64,000 nt of DNA from Marasmius tenuissimus (GCA_029532415.1 JAQOTA010000062.1:620001-684000); one strand, 5' to 3'. Positions 35,925 to 48,946 are shown, counted from the first letter of the stretch. Numbers and translations: made by a program. The notes: a model not told the origin generated them from the sequence alone.

Positions 35925-38900
35925 TCAAGCTTTATCCATTCCCTCCTTGTCTTTCAAATCGGGTATGCTGCTCGAACCATTGCCTCCCCCCTCCGCTGTC
36001 TCAAGGCCTTCATCAGCATGATCTCTCTCTTTAGTATCGATATCAACTTCAGGCTTTTCAGCAACACCTCCAGTGTCACCTGGCCCAACTAACGGACTGC
36101 TCTTGAACCTCGTCCCTTTCGTACCGCTCGATAATCCGGGAGTCCTTGCATTATTCCCAGCAAGAGCAGAGGGAGGAAGCGAAAGCACTCCCGCGTTAGT
36201 GCCGCCCGCTCCCAAACGACGTTTTCCGAGCAGGTACGCCTCAAGCGAAGGAGCGGGAGAGGCACTCCTTGAAGCTGGGGTACTGTTGGCCCCTAGCGGT
36301 TGGCCAGAAGAGCCTGTCGCCCTGGGTACCATGGGAGGTGGCGTGGGTGTTGGAACGACTGGACTTGGCTGTTCGATGATAACCGGCGGAATCCTGACAC
36401 CATCGCTGGGACCTGGAGGCACAGATTCGGCCATAGCCGCCTCATCAGCGGATTGGGATTTCGTGTGACGGGTGGATGGGTTAGGTAGGGGGCTTGCAGC
36501 AGGAACGGTCGAATCGACACTGGGCCGTTGGACCGTAAGAGTTGAAGGAGGTGCAACGGAATCCCGGGGACTCGGGGGAGCACTCTTCGACCTCAGAAAG
36601 CTCGCGCCTAAACCTTTCAACGAAAGTGGCCTCAACACTGGCTTCTGATTGGGGGCCGAGATGAGGATAGGAGCGGGAGGTGGAGAAGTCGCCTGAGTCG
36701 GCTGAGTGACAGGGGGAACTTCATAAGGGTCGCCTCGAGCACCCTGAGGATCAAACTCGTCATAGATCTCCTCTCCAATAAGTTCTAAAATCGCGATTAG
36801 TACGCGTCAAAACTATATAAGCTTTGAACAAAGTTTACCTTCAAGGACGTCTTCGAGGGTGATGATACCCAGCGGGTCCACCGACGGATCAAAGCCTTGT
36901 AGGAACTGCGATTGTGTTAGCGAGACTCTTTGACGAAAGATAGGATATATCCTACCTCAGCCGCGCCTTCCTTGGCCAGGACCGCATCCGCAGGCATACC
37001 TAAAGGACGGCTGTCAGCCACATAACAGGACATAGACACCTGCGCACTCACTCTGCTCAAGCTGTGCCATCGAGCCCATCCCAGCACCCATCCTCGGTAG
37101 CTGGAAGCTCGGCCGTCGGCCCTTGGAAGTCTCGAACTCTGTACTCTGCTTCGCCTTCTTTCCGTTGTTCCCCTTAGTAGGTCCCTCGATTGTACTCGAT
37201 GTAGGCGATTCCTTAATTTCGGACAAAGCATCTCCGTCAATAGTGCCTTCGCCATCACCCTCTTCGATATCCTTGACTTTCTTCCTTCCCTTACGAATTT
37301 TCAGTGAGATGGTTTTCGTGCCATCTTCTTCATCCGAACTAGATTCGCTGGAATCAGTATCCCCCATGCCAACACGTTGTCGAAGACGTTGGGTAAGACT
37401 CTGCTTGACAACCTTCTTGACGCTGGCGGCCTGGAGGGGTTATCAGCATTCGTGCTCGTACACAAAGTTCGAAGACGTACCTTTTCACGACTAACGCGGC
37501 TGACAATAGCCATGTGGCTGCGGCCTTCCTGGAACTTGTCGAGAATGCCTAGTAGAGGCTCGTTCTGAGGAACCGTGGGGACTTTGTTGAGTCGTATCTT
37601 TCTCAACGGAATGGCGTCTAAGCCATAGTGTCAGTAACGAAGAGGTGCGAGGAGGAAGATACGAACCTTTCGGATCCAGTAAGACACATTGCTTGACCAG
37701 TAAGATGCCGAGTATCTTCTTGACCTTTCGAGTGCGAGGACCAGAACCATGGGGTGGTGGTGCCGGCACTTCGACCTCTTCATATACGGGAACGCGACTG
37801 TGCCCTGTCTCGCAGATCTTGCGGAGCAATTCGTAGTCGAGGCTTGACTCAACGGAAAGCATAAAGACATCCTTGATCGGAGTCATAGCCTGGACGTCAA
37901 TTAGTTGATATAGTGAAGAATCGTAAGAAGGGCTCTGTGCAATACCTGTCGGACAACTTTCTCCTGCAAATCCAGTGTAGCACCGATAATTGTTACGGTA
38001 TCAGACTTGAGATCACCACCATGAGAGCCGACGGAAGAGTGCATCGCGATCAGCTCCTTGAGCTCTGGAGGGATAGGTTCAGCAATGATGAAGCAAGCGT
38101 TCAGGTTCCCTGATCTGGGGAATACGCACCACCTCTGCGATAGATAATCCCATGGTGAGGCCCGAGAACAAACTCCAAGAACTTCGCCACAGGCCAAGAT
38201 ATTATTCCCTTCGCCAAGATGGTGAGGGTGGTGACAGTTGAACAAGAAAGGTGACTTACCAACCCATAGATCAGGCATTTGGTGAGACCGGCCAGTTTCG
38301 CGCCGAGATACAAACCATGTCGGGTGAAGATAGATTGCGGGATGATCTCTGCAAATCTAAAGGGAACAAGGCCAGGGTCAATATACGTTCTCTTGGCAGA
38401 CGGAAAAAAGGGAAGTAGAATTGCCCGTTTTGGAGAAAGCACTGCTCGCCCACCGCCGAGAGATACTTCCAAGCAAATCAAAGCGCTAGATGGCCGTAAT
38501 GGACGCGTGACGTCATTACAACACGGTTGAGCCTCGACTCTTCCTCTTCCTTTCCATGCATAACACAGCGCATATCGATGGCGCATTGCGGTGCGTCATC
38601 GCAGCAGCAGACTCAACGGTGAGAGAACATGGAAAATTATAGTAGCGCATCCTTATCACTCACATTACAATCAAAGTAGTTGATACCGCTACACTCGGTA
38701 TTCCACCACCCAGAACAGGGTCAGATATGACAGGAAGGGATTCGTTGACAATCATGTTGGCAAGAAGAAGCGTAACAAGAAGAAGGTGGCCATTCTTGCG
38801 AACTGGTATAATCTTCTGGGCGTATTTGCGCTGTGATCTATTCAAGTCAGAAGTCAGACATGTGTTGCCAGAATCTAGAGAGAATCCTGAGAATCCTACG

Positions 38901-39246
38901 GCGTGCCACTAATACTAAGTACCTATCATCAAAGTGTAAGTCTCAAAAAATCGTTATCAATGATAACACTCACATTGAGCTGGGTCTCGTCCAAGCTCAT
39001 GTAGCCCAATGTCAAACCGGCAAATAATCCTGACAACAAGACGAGCGCTGGAATGAGGCAAGCGAACACGATGTGCGAGGTGTTATGTGGGTCGAAATGC
39101 TCGTCTCGTTTCGAGAGGTGCGAGACAACATTGAGGCCGTCTGGAGTTGAGGGTCGAAGCAACTGGAGAGCATGTTGAGAGGTAACAGATAGAAGAGTGT
39201 ACAGCAATCTTGAAGAACGAGCGCTATACGTTAAAGGTTGGACCAT
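35925..39246 (-). CDS. mam3: MAM3/CNNM-family membrane protein (DUF21 plus CBS domains)
   Basis: Complement exons: 39246-38974, 38922-38900, 38837-38664, 38356-38260, 38208-38133, 38064-37946, 37889-37667, 37617-37481, 37430-37052, 36999-36956, 36905-36839, 36784-35925; 823 aa. Residues about 60-200 form the CNNM transmembrane (DUF21) domain: ALVLLSGLFAGLTLGYMSLD, LSISGTP, then HLLLVTLLLANMIVNESLPV and VIFAEIIPQS. A CBS pair follows (MTPIKDVFMLSVESSLDYEL, GHSRVPVYEE, GILDKFQEGRSHMAIV, PLGIITLEDVLEELIGEEIYD), split by a charged insert. The last 280 residues are Pro/Ser-rich and probably disordered. Yeast Mam3 is vacuolar and affects metal handling; animal CNNMs act in magnesium transport. Exon 2 has only 23 bp. 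The third intron (307 bp) is unusually long. Confidence 0.93.
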
Positions 39247-42225
39247 TCGTTGTGTTGAGCGTCTGAGAAAGAAGTGAGAGAGGAGGTGAATGCCACGAGT
39301 GCCGTGTTATATAGCCGCTTCGTAATGATGATTTCGTGGGTCTATTTTTGGGACTTTTCATTTCTCGCAATTTTTCGTCAAAATTCATTTCGGGCACCTC
39401 TTATTCACTCGGACTCTATGCTATACCCTTAGTAGCATTTTCAACTCCAAAACAAGTTGGTTTGGTCCGAGATTTTGGGCTTAAAAGCTAGATTCTTCAG
39501 GATGGCAACATTTTAGGGGCGGCTGAGGCTGTACAGGGCAACCGCGCACGGACCCCCCCAGCAAGCCTTCCTCGGACCTATTTCGCTGTAATTCGGATTC
39601 TCAAAGTTCATTTCGCTGTAATACTCTCCCATCCAATCATTACCAGCTTACTCTACGAAGAAAGCTTCCGTGACTCAGTGCAAAGGACTATTGGCAAAGC
39701 TCAAACGAAACGCCTCATCACTTGGTAGGACTTGGGTTCACAGAGTCGGAGCACCGGTAGATACGGCTTCAACTTCCCCACTGAAAAAGTCCAGGCAACA
39801 TGTTCAAGAATACCTTAATAGTCATCTTCCACGCCTATCTATAGGGAAGCCAGCCGCGAACCCGAATCGCCCCGTGAGGTTCTTCTGCAACAAGCTACTT
39901 TCGTTACATGGGAAATGCTCCGAATCATTTGGGCTCTTCGAGCAAACGTGTTCTACCTGAACTTGCCGACCATGCATCCTCTCGATCACCGATTTCTGCT
40001 AGTTCTTGAGGCCGGATGTGCGGTCGCAACGTTGTGGGGACTCTTTCCGCTATTGTGTCATATTGTTTGAGCACTCTCAGGACTCTGGTTCATCATGCAT
40101 CATGGATTATGCTCGAAGTCGATACAAGCCTACAGCCTCTCCGGATACTACCGGTAATCCACACAGCATCAAGTTGTTTTCAAGTCTCGATGCACTTCAA
40201 TGGATATCCACACCATGTGCAACTTCGTCAGTCACTTCAGAGGCCGACCAGGGATCGGGCTGGATCGGGAGGCTTGGTAAACACCCAGGCCGAGAACTAT
40301 ACTTACAATGCCGACTGCCTCCTAAGCCCCATATAAGCCTCCGATTCTACATTTGCCTTGCTCATGCTTCTAGTTCAACATTCCTACGATCCCGCAATCA
40401 CCCCCCAAAGACCAAGTCTTCTACCATGGCTTCTACTTCATAGGTATCGCCTTCTTGCTTCCTGAAACAGCCGTTCATTGTGTGCAGCGATACTACCGCA
40501 AACCCGGACGTGTTGTCCGATGCGGGCCTCCGATTACTCTTCCACTTGGCCCGAAATTGCCCGTCTCATCGACTTCCACCAGAATCTTTCCTCCGAGGGT
40601 TGAACAACTGGACCCGGTTCATCAGGGATTCTCAAGACTCTGCGGCTCGAGTATCCAGCGATGTGGAGAAAGCCGGTATGAAGCAAGATGGACATCTCGG
40701 CTGAAACAGCCCCACAACGCGAATGAATTGTTCGTAAGAGACTGTCAGAAGTACGGGTACAGGACCTTGACGTAGCCAGTCAGAAATTTTTCTGCAAAGT
40801 CCAGCCAGCCATAAGTCGCTCGGTGGGTTTACGCTCAGCACGCTCAGCCATTATGTACGCTGAATATGAGCAGCAACTATCTCCCCATCGGCCCCGGTCT
40901 TTATGCGAAAGCGTAAGGAATGAATGCAACCTGCATTTCTTGTACGAGACTGTGGTGTCGCCGTGAAGTAGCGTGGACCGTAGTGCTTTCTGTCTCGTGT
41001 CCTTTAATCCAGAGTATTGCCTCTAAAAACTCTACAACGTTCTCAGTATTCGTCGTCGACTACTTATCCACGCCGGTGAGCTGGAACAGGCGCGTGTTCC
41101 GATAATTCGTCGTGTGTGGGGGGAAAATCCTGATTGCTCTCTGATTCTCAGTCCACGTAGAGATCCAAGGAGAGGTAAAAGTCGGCCTAGGGGACAAATC
41201 GCGGTCGCATCATTCTGGGAAAGGACAAAAGACGCCCTTGAGGGCGTGAAGCGTCTGGGGCCTTCTTCCATACATCAGAAAAGGTGCTGACTCGCTGTAT
41301 TCTTACTTCAGCGTTTGGTCACATTCTATCCACGCGTCACAAATGAGGACACAAGCTTGAACAGAAGCTGGGGTTTGGGTCTGTTACAAAGACCTGACGG
41401 GCGTTTGTTCGAGCGCCGTCGTGATGGAGGCTGCCCACCAGGCGTGGGAATCAGCCTGAAAAAAGAACAAAGGCTCGTGTAACCGCCAGCGGGAGGGCGG
41501 GCCAAGGCTGGACGAGAGATGCAGAGATGCTCTGGAATGGAAGGAATGTAAGGAAATCCCTCGGTTCCGTACCACCATCGTTCGATGACAACGGGACACA
41601 CAAGGGATGACACAGTAGATAGCACCCGAAACATTCAAGGGGCTCGATAATTCGGCCCATCGTCTACCGTCGTGAATACCCTCTACGACAAGGAGTTATA
41701 GAACTAAGCCAGAGAACAAGGACCCCTTTATAGACGGCCGGTCTGTTCGTGTCGACGGGGGAACTTGCGAGACGCGAGAGCTGGATCTTGAGTCTTGGCC
41801 CTTCAGACCTCGTATATATCATCCAGGATAGGTCCTCCCTGTAGAGGCCCTGACGTGAACATTTTATGAGCTAGCGCTGTGGTTGCCGCCAGGGTATTTA
41901 ATTCATAATTTGAACGGATCGGGGCTTGATTGAAGTCGATTCGAATGGGACCCTAAGCACACTTGTGGCGGTCCGAACGGGGGCTTGTACCATTTCTTTT
42001 CCGAGCTTAGAAAATCTCTCGTCGATCCGAGGATGTCGTGGTTATTGTTCGCAGAATTCGGATGGAAACAATCCAGAATGGGAAGGGACTGGCTGGACGA
42101 AGTTGTAAAAGAATGCCACAGTAATATAAACTCACATGATGGTATGTCAGAGCCACGCGAGAAACTACAACGAGGCAAACGTGTTAGCAAAAGCTGTCCC
42201 GAACCCTTCACACTGATCACACGGT
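39247..42225. other. Unassigned 3-kb region
   Basis: No recognisable gene. Hydrophobic stretches in broken plus-strand frames around 39.97-40.5 kb (for example FLLVLEAGCAVATLWGLFPL near 39990, interrupted by stops) suggest the remains of a membrane-protein gene, but no model holds. Confidence 0.35.
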
Positions 42226-42259
42226 TTAACCATATATGGTTAACAAATCACATTGTGAT
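42226..42259. promoter_or_regulatory. Two adjacent palindromes upstream of the HMG-box gene
   Basis: TTAACCATATATGGTTAA (42226-42243) is a perfect 18-bp dyad. It is followed by ATCACATTGTGAT (42247-42259), a 6-1-6 dyad. Both lie 210-243 bp before the HMG-box start codon. A GTGATAT-type half of the second site recurs near 42341. Likely protein-binding sites, but the factor is unknown. Confidence 0.4.
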
Positions 42260-42407
42260 ATGATGGAAGGGTACGACTAGCTCCCAGAAAGGAAAGTGTG
42301 ATTATAACGAGGGTGTTTTGCTTGCAGAAAAACACGACGTGATATTATAGAGGGGTGATTGTTGTGCGTTGGAGAGCAAAGAGTTCGCGCCCTGATAGCT
42401 CGACATC

Positions 42408-42413
42408 TATAAA
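42408..42413 (+). promoter_or_regulatory. TATA box of the HMG-box gene
   Basis: TATAAA 61 bp before the ATG at 42469. Confidence 0.55.
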
Positions 42414-42468
42414 TCCGGCGGCTTTGTTACTCCTGATCTCCATCCACAAAGCGCCTTTTCCCTCGCCA

Positions 42469-43872
42469 ATGCCTCAATATTATCAGCCTCACCAAATGCC
42501 ATCCACTGGTAAGCCTGCACCGAGCCCTTTGTGTGGTAAAGGTCCCTCATTGACTCCCCTCCAGTTTATCAACCGGACCCTTCGATCTTCGATTACAACT
42601 TCGCCTCCTCACCCCCATCATCGGAGGACCTAGAAATCGCGCCAGAATCCCCAGTCGAAGTCTCCCTCCACTCGTTACCAGCGCCGTCTTTCTTCATAGA
42701 GTCGCCGTCAACGTCTAATTACCCCTCCAAAACGACGTCCTCCACTCGTGGAAGAACGTCCCCTTCTCATATTCCTCGTCCACGGAATGCCTTCATGATC
42801 TTTCGCTCCGAGCACTGCAGCCAGTCCAAAATCTCCCGTTCGGTAGAGCACGACCACCGACACATCAGCCGCATAATCGGTCACCTCTGGAACAAGCTCC
42901 CGGAAGACAAGAAAGAGGTTTATCGCCAAAAGGCCGAGAGGGAGAAGTTCGAGCACACCATGAAGTACCCGAACTACCGCTTCGCGCCGGGAGTGAGGGA
43001 GAGGAAGCCAGTCAGACGTAAAGTGAAGCGCAATGGGAGCAAGGATTTGTTGAGGTGCAAGCAGGTCGCGGAGCTGCTCATGGAGGGAAAGCAAGGGAAC
43101 GACTTGGAGGTAGCGCTGATTGAAAGTAGCGAGCCACTTGCGCCTGTTGAAGAGGAGTCTGAGCCCAAGAGGAAAAGGAACCGGGTCGGAGGGACATCGC
43201 GCGATGGCTCTCCTGCCTCCGAGGCTGCCTCGTCTTCAACCTGCACAAGTCCATCAATCCAGGGATGGTCAACCGAAATGGGAGAAGACACCGACCATGT
43301 CGAGGTCGGTTCTGTGTTCATGAGTCCTTTACTCCCTCCAACAGAGACTACGATGGTACGTCTTCAGTGGCTGGTGTGTCGTTTGGCTGTCATTGATCTG
43401 TTTCGCGATTCAGGAAGCACCGTGGATGGAATCATTGCAGTTTTCTTGTTCCCAATTCGACTCGCCGTCTCCGTCTCCCCCTCCTCAACAGTTTGTCCCG
43501 TCACCATCGGAGCCATCGCCGACATTCTGGTCAAACGATCAGAACGCGTACTCGTTCACACCGATCTACGACCAACCTGGACCCAGTCTGCCAGAGCACA
43601 CGATGCCATATCACCCCCAAAGCTTTGCTGGAGAATACGCACATCCTCAATATCAGGATCAACCGTCCGCCCAGAACATGTACACCTACGCACAATGTTC
43701 GAATGCTGGGCCAGTGAATGTTGCTTACAACGCTATGGCAGCCCAAGGTCCGGTTTCATCGTTCAGAGGTCCTTGGTACCATGACGAACTCGGTCTTCAA
43801 GTTCCCATTTGCGACAACATTGGTCCCCTGGATTTGGGATGGGTCAATCCTATGTTCGCGGCAGGCCAGTAA
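42469..43872 (+). CDS. HMG-box transcription factor (MATA_HMG type)
   Basis: Model: 42469-42508, 42565-43355, 43414-43872; 429 aa. The HMG box occupies about residues 83-155. It opens with IPRPRNAFMIFRSEH and runs through ISRIIGHLWNKLPEDKKEVY and KAEREKFEHTMKYPNYRFAP, the sequence-specific type found in fungal mating and development regulators. It is followed by a basic stretch (RKPVRRKVKRN) that could serve nuclear import, an acidic/Ser-rich segment with another basic cluster (PKRKRNR), and a Pro/Gln/Tyr-rich C-terminal half typical of activation regions. Related mushroom proteins regulate dikaryon formation and fruiting, but the exact orthologue cannot be named. A TATA box and paired palindromes lie upstream. 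Confidence 0.9.
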
Positions 43873-44322
43873 TACGTTGTTTCCTGGTCGTTTCTTGGTC
43901 AAAAATCCCTCTATCACTTGTCATTCTATGTGTTACTCACTCGCATCGGTTTCTTGGTTGTTTTCACATTTCAATTCTCCTCGCATAGTACCATTTCAGC
44001 CTTCTCATGGAAGTATTATTTCGGAACAGTAACATTATCCCAGTTCGACCCTGTATCTACCAGTACCATTAGTCTTTTAGCGTTGCGTTTTGTATTTTTA
44101 CTCACAATTTATCGTTCAATGTCCACTTTCTGCAGTTCTTCCGTGTCGAACTTGTCGAATGAAAACAACGTGGGTGAAGGGAACAGAGCTACGCGTCAAA
44201 TTTTCGAAAATTGACGCTCACAATCCCTCACCACCACCACCACCATCAGCAACCGTGTTGGCTGCTGTCACGGCTACTTCAGGCGCTCTTCGACCACTCC
44301 CGGGTACCCGACGGCCTATTCA
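43873..44322. other. Intergenic region between the HMG-box and MID1 genes
   Basis: A CAC-trinucleotide run near 44230 is the only notable element. No gene was seen. Confidence 0.4.
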
Positions 44323-45910
44323 ATGTTAAACAATGTACTCCCCAGCACCTTGCTACTATACCTATTGACCACCACTCCTCTCGTCAACGCACAAGAGAGA
44401 ATACCTTTAGATTCCTTGGTCTCGTTGACCTCTGGGAATCTCAACCCGAATAGCAACACAACATTCACACTACCCACCGCCACAAGCTTGACAATATCAC
44501 TCTCAATATGTTCTTTCTCTGCAAGGTTTTTCGTCGCCAACAACACTGATGACGGAACTCGGGAGATTACAGTTCAGGAAGGAATGTCAACCTTTTCGGG
44601 ACAATTTCAGGACGGCGGTACATTGATTGTGGACTCTACTAGCGGTGGTGGTAGTGGGATGATCCAGGTTGGGGCTTCCGAGAAAGGTGAGCCTGCTCGT
44701 TGTTTATGTACAACATTTGGTTCGCTGACCTGACCTTGCAAAATGGATAGGTCCTTTGCAAGAGCATCTCTCGAGCTTTCCGCTACTTGGAGATACCACG
44801 TCGAATCAAGCAATTCTGTTCTCCCCTCCATTCGAATCTCATAATGTTGAAGAGCCCAAATACCCAAACTACACGTTACCCATCTCGATCAACACCAGGC
44901 AGCCTTCATCTCCCCCTAATTTCACCCTCATCGTGTCTTCAGGATCCCAGAGAGACCAGGTCGGATGCATTTTGCAGAACTTCACGAGTGCCGCAACCGC
45001 CTCGATGGGAACTGTAGCGAACATGACAACCTGGCTCAGAGAAGCCAGCGAGGGTTGGCGCGAGCAGTGGCTAATTGAGGGCTTGTCGCCACAAACAAAT
45101 TACACGGCTTTCCTCGTTCGGGACGGAAGGAAAATCAGTGGGCCGGCACATTTTCTTACGAAGTCCAGTACGTATACTTTTCCTCAACTCTTGGCGCTCG
45201 AACTGAATTCCCATCGAGGTGCCTTCTCATGTCCACTTGCCATGTCACTCTCCTTCTGCCCCGGCGTTTCCTATGCGGTACCGCTGGCGGCGCCAGCAGC
45301 GCCATCTACAATATACGACGAGTCGAATATCCCACAAAGCATCTCGAATGGCATCAACGAGTACATGACCAACTTCACCGCCAGCTTGACGACATTTGCG
45401 TGCGGGCGGGATTTCTACAGTCCACTGCAGATGTGCTCTGACTGTCAGCGGGAATACCGACGATGGCTTTGTGCAATCGCCTTTCCCCGCTGCGGCGAGG
45501 CCAGCCCAACATCGGACGCGGCACCAGCGTCAGCATCGTCGTCGGGAAGCAGAGCGCGTCGTCTCTTTCCTCGACTGCTAAGCTCTGATTCGGATGAGTC
45601 GGAGTCTCGCCAACCCGTATCGGCGCTTGCATCGCAACCTAGCAATGCACCATCTCGAAGTCCTCTTTTCCCCTCTTTCAACACATCGTACGACCTCTTG
45701 CTCCCATGCATCGAAACCTGCCAATCAGTGGACAGAGCATGTCCCGTTTCACTAGGCTTCAAATGCCCTCCGACAAGTCGATTCATGAGTACTGCGAAAC
45801 AGAGCTATGGAGTCGGAATCGTGGATGGCGTTGACGACAATCAGGAGAGATTGGGTACAGCTGGGGCGAGTTCGGACATCTGGGGAAATGTCTGGTGTAA
45901 CGGTGGATGA
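44323..45910 (+). CDS. mid1: MID1 stretch-activated calcium-channel regulatory subunit
   Basis: Model: 44323-44686, 44751-45167, 45219-45910; 490 aa. An N-terminal signal peptide (LPSTLLLYLLTTTPLVNAQ) leads into an extracellular, N-glycosylation-rich region. The C-terminal Cys-rich domain carries the family pattern: FSCPLAMSLSFCPGVSYAVP, FACGRDFYSPLQMCSDCQRE, YRRWLCAIAFPRC, LLPCIETCQSVDRACP and FKCP. MID1 works with the CCH1 pore at the plasma membrane to admit calcium after pheromone, cell-wall or ER stress. The second intron (45168-45218) is 51 bp and frame-neutral. It is favoured as an intron because removing it restores the family spacing before FSCPL. A Ser-rich insert of about 55 residues separates two Cys clusters. 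Confidence 0.92.
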
Positions 45911-46617
45911 TAGGCGATCCCCATACTGGATACTGGAACTGAATGGAGCACTCAGGATGTGGCTCACCCTTCAGCTTCTCGCAGGAATGTTCTCCGAGCG
46001 CTATCGGGACTCTGCCGCAGGCAAAGTTGCAACGACGCTCTGTTGCCAACATGAGTCGACGTGTGACTCCAAAGTTCAGCATGGAGGATCTGGTGGTCGG
46101 CTTGGAGCAGTAGTTGTAGGTACAAATAGCACAGGTTGAAGGTGGTTGCCAAGATGATTGCAAGTGACTCGCTGTGACTCGAAACCGCAGTCGGTGTACG
46201 TATATCCACCGGAATTGCTCACGTCCAGTAATCTAGTCGAAGTGGGCTCAATACTTGAACATACCATACAAGAAACTTCAAAATCCATATATTATGAGTT
46301 TGGCGCGAGCGTTCTAACTTCCGACTGAGGACTCCTGAGGACTCTCTCGGCCCGAGGCACCCGGTTGTGTACACAGCAAATCGATCTTTGATGGCTTGAT
46401 TCATCACCTTACTCTGAATATGTACCCACGGGCCACCGCGCGCTACGGGCACCCACAGGCTGTCACTATTTAGTAGTATCGAATACCCACGTTCTCATCT
46501 CATCCAGCTTGCTATCGTGATGGGCAGCCTCTTTCTCACCCTTCAATGGGTGTATCGGGCGACTCTATATTCATCCTCTGCTTGACGAACAACGACACCG
46601 TCGTCTGAACTCCCAGT
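45911..46617. other. Intergenic region between MID1 and the first kinase
   Basis: No recognisable gene; only short open frames. Confidence 0.4.
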
Positions 46618-48946
46618 ATGGGTCGAAATACCAGCTCGTCGGACTCGAATTGCCTCACAGCCTTAGAAGAACACTTCAGGAAGAAGGAGAGAGGGGTAGA
46701 TTTTCGAAGAATTCTTACAATCATAGAGACGTACTGGGAGTCGAGGTGAGAAACCCAATCTATTAGTATTTCAAAGAAGGCACTGACGAGAAGGGACCGC
46801 CACCGCAAGACAAGATGACCCTCGAGAAATGGTATATTGCTGCGCGACAGTTCTACAAGACGCACCGGAACTTTTTCAGAATCTCAACGACCTGCTATCG
46901 TCAAGGGATGGCGAAGATATAGTGATCTCTGGAACCGACGAAACCAAAGGCCGGATAGAGATCGCAATGGTGATATCTCATGGAAAGGGTTATATGTGTC
47001 AGATTTCAGACGATGCGCAGACCCAGAAGCCTGCATTTATGGACTCTGTTGAACTCCGCTTCTTCCTCTACACAAACACATTCTACGATGTATCCAAGTA
47101 CATGGCTACTATAACGAGGCGGTGGGCACCATTCGTCATGGAGCTACTTCAACTGGTATGTGTGCTTGGTTCAGAACCGGTGCTTGTAGCTGAAAGTTCC
47201 CTGAAGCTTATCAACGAGAGTCCAACCGATTCTTCCATTCGGGAAGAGTGCATTATTTACATGCGATACCTCAGCTGGTCGCATCGCGCTTTGCCTTTTA
47301 CCTTCTACATTTCCGGAGTAACTCGTGTTGGAGATCACCCCGTTTCTGCTGGAGGCTTCTCTGTAAGTGGTTAATCTCTCGCATGAAGTGAACAGCTTCT
47401 TGAAAAGGGCTGTTTAGGACATATGGAAAGGTCGTTTGGGGGCGACACGTGTGTGCATCAAAGTTCTGCGGTTCTTCTCCCAAACATCTACTCGCGACGA
47501 CACCATGGAGGTACGCCTCCAGCTGTATCCATCTTTTCGTTGCGACTCACATATCTCCAGGACTTGATCAGTGAAGTGTTATTACTACGCCAGTTGCGAC
47601 ATCCCAACATCCTTTCCTTCCTTGGTGTGAACGGCGAAGTTCTGTCACCTAGCTTTGCAATAATTACTCCATGGATGACGCATGGTAATCTGTTCGTGTA
47701 TTTACAACGTGTGCCGTGCTCATTGACAAAGAAGATACAGATGGTGATCTCTCTCTCTCTCAGCCGCACAGAGCCTCAATTAACCGTTATCCATTCTTTG
47801 GTCTTGACCATCAGATCCGACAAGTCGTTAAAGGACTTCACTATCTCCACACGCACTCCCCGCCAGTGATTCATTGTGATATCAAAGCGGTATGTTTCTC
47901 TTCTGGATAGTACCCATGTCATGAGCTGGGACCTAATAGCTCATTTTTAAAGGCCAATGTTTTTGTCTCCGAAGACGAACAGTGTTGCATCGGTGACTTT
48001 GGGCTCTCTATCCTAGAGAAGACCCAACGTGGTCCTATTCACGTCTCCGTCACGGAAAGCTTGGGCGAAAAGTCTGGGGTACGGGGATCCCTCCGTTGGC
48101 TTGCGCCTGAGCTTCTGCACCCAAACCGACTGAGTCAAAGTGACTTCAGTCGAGATATCTACGCACTGGGATGCACCATTCTGGAGGTACGAAAACGGAA
48201 CTCGATCAGGACATCAACACCCATCTGAAGAAACTTATGGACAGGTTTTCTCAGGACACCCACCGTTCCACGATGAGAGGTCCGAGGTCAAAATCATGAT
48301 TCAAGTCCTGAGCGGACAGCGTCCAGGCTTACCTCCCGGTGTACGACCTCCCAGTATTTTATGGCATCTTATCGAGACTTGCTGGCTTGAGGATGCCAAT
48401 GCTCGTCCTGACGCCGCCAAGGTTCTGGAGGTGTTAGATGAGTGGATCGGCTTAGGCTGCGACGAATTGCCCCAGTTCCCGAAGGACGAGAAGAATTGGG
48501 AGACACTGTTACCGTTTGCAGATTCTGATTTCGATGCCCGCCAACTGTGCAACCCTTCTGGAACAGACACACCTCTGGCGGAAGACCACACGAACGAGGC
48601 GTTTGCGCTCCCGTTGCCAATAGATTTTGACTTCGCTTCAGACGTCGAAACAGAGACAGCTTGTTCCGAGTGGTCTGACGAAGACACGGATTGCGTAGCT
48701 TCAGCGCCACAATCCCCTTTCAACTCTTCGGTGTACTCTCTCCCGAAAAATGTCGACGATGAAACTGAAGGTGTCGACACCTGCCGCCTGTTGCTAACGA
48801 AAGCGCCATTCAAAGAGTTGGGGAAAGCCCGATCCGAACCCGTTTTCCCATTCAGATTACCGAAGGGGAGCGTTTGGAATAGCCTGGAGCTACAGAGCGC
48901 ATGGAGTGGTTATATGGGGAGGCGTAGATTAGCCCCAGCCCCATGA
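46618..48946 (+). CDS. Protein kinase of a mushroom-type family, tandem copy 1
   Basis: Eight exons: 46618-46745, 46810-47155, 47207-47362, 47418-47510, 47561-47743, 47815-47889, 47953-48186, 48245-48946; 638 aa. The N-terminal 200 residues (helical start, then APELFQNLNDLL, EIAMVISHGKGYM and ITRRWAPFVMELLQ) match no domain I know. The kinase domain starts near SAGGFSDIWKGRLG, a glycine-poor nucleotide loop. It has catalytic Lys225 (VCIK), a helix-C Glu (LISEVLLLRQLRHPNIL), the loop IHCDIKAANV with Asp324, DFG at 342-344, and GSLRWLAPELL. All catalytic residues are present, so an active Ser/Thr (TKL-like) kinase is expected. The C-terminal 170 residues are acidic and Ser-rich and end in a conserved block (FPFRLPKGSVWNSLELQSAW). 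It is the tandem partner of 49657-52132. Confidence 0.9.

Noticed and set aside
39670..40775. A membrane-protein gene on the plus strand
   Set aside because: Hydrophobic segments are scattered over different frames with several stops, and no GT-AG model joins them.
45168..45218. Extra 17 residues in MID1 if the 51-bp segment is coding
   Set aside because: It has intron borders GTACGT and CGAG, and its removal restores the family spacing before the FSCPL cysteine block.
47156..47206. Reading through as coding in kinase copy 1, since the 51 bp are open and a multiple of three
   Set aside because: The matching position in copy 2 is a 61-bp segment that must be spliced to keep the frame, so both are taken as introns.
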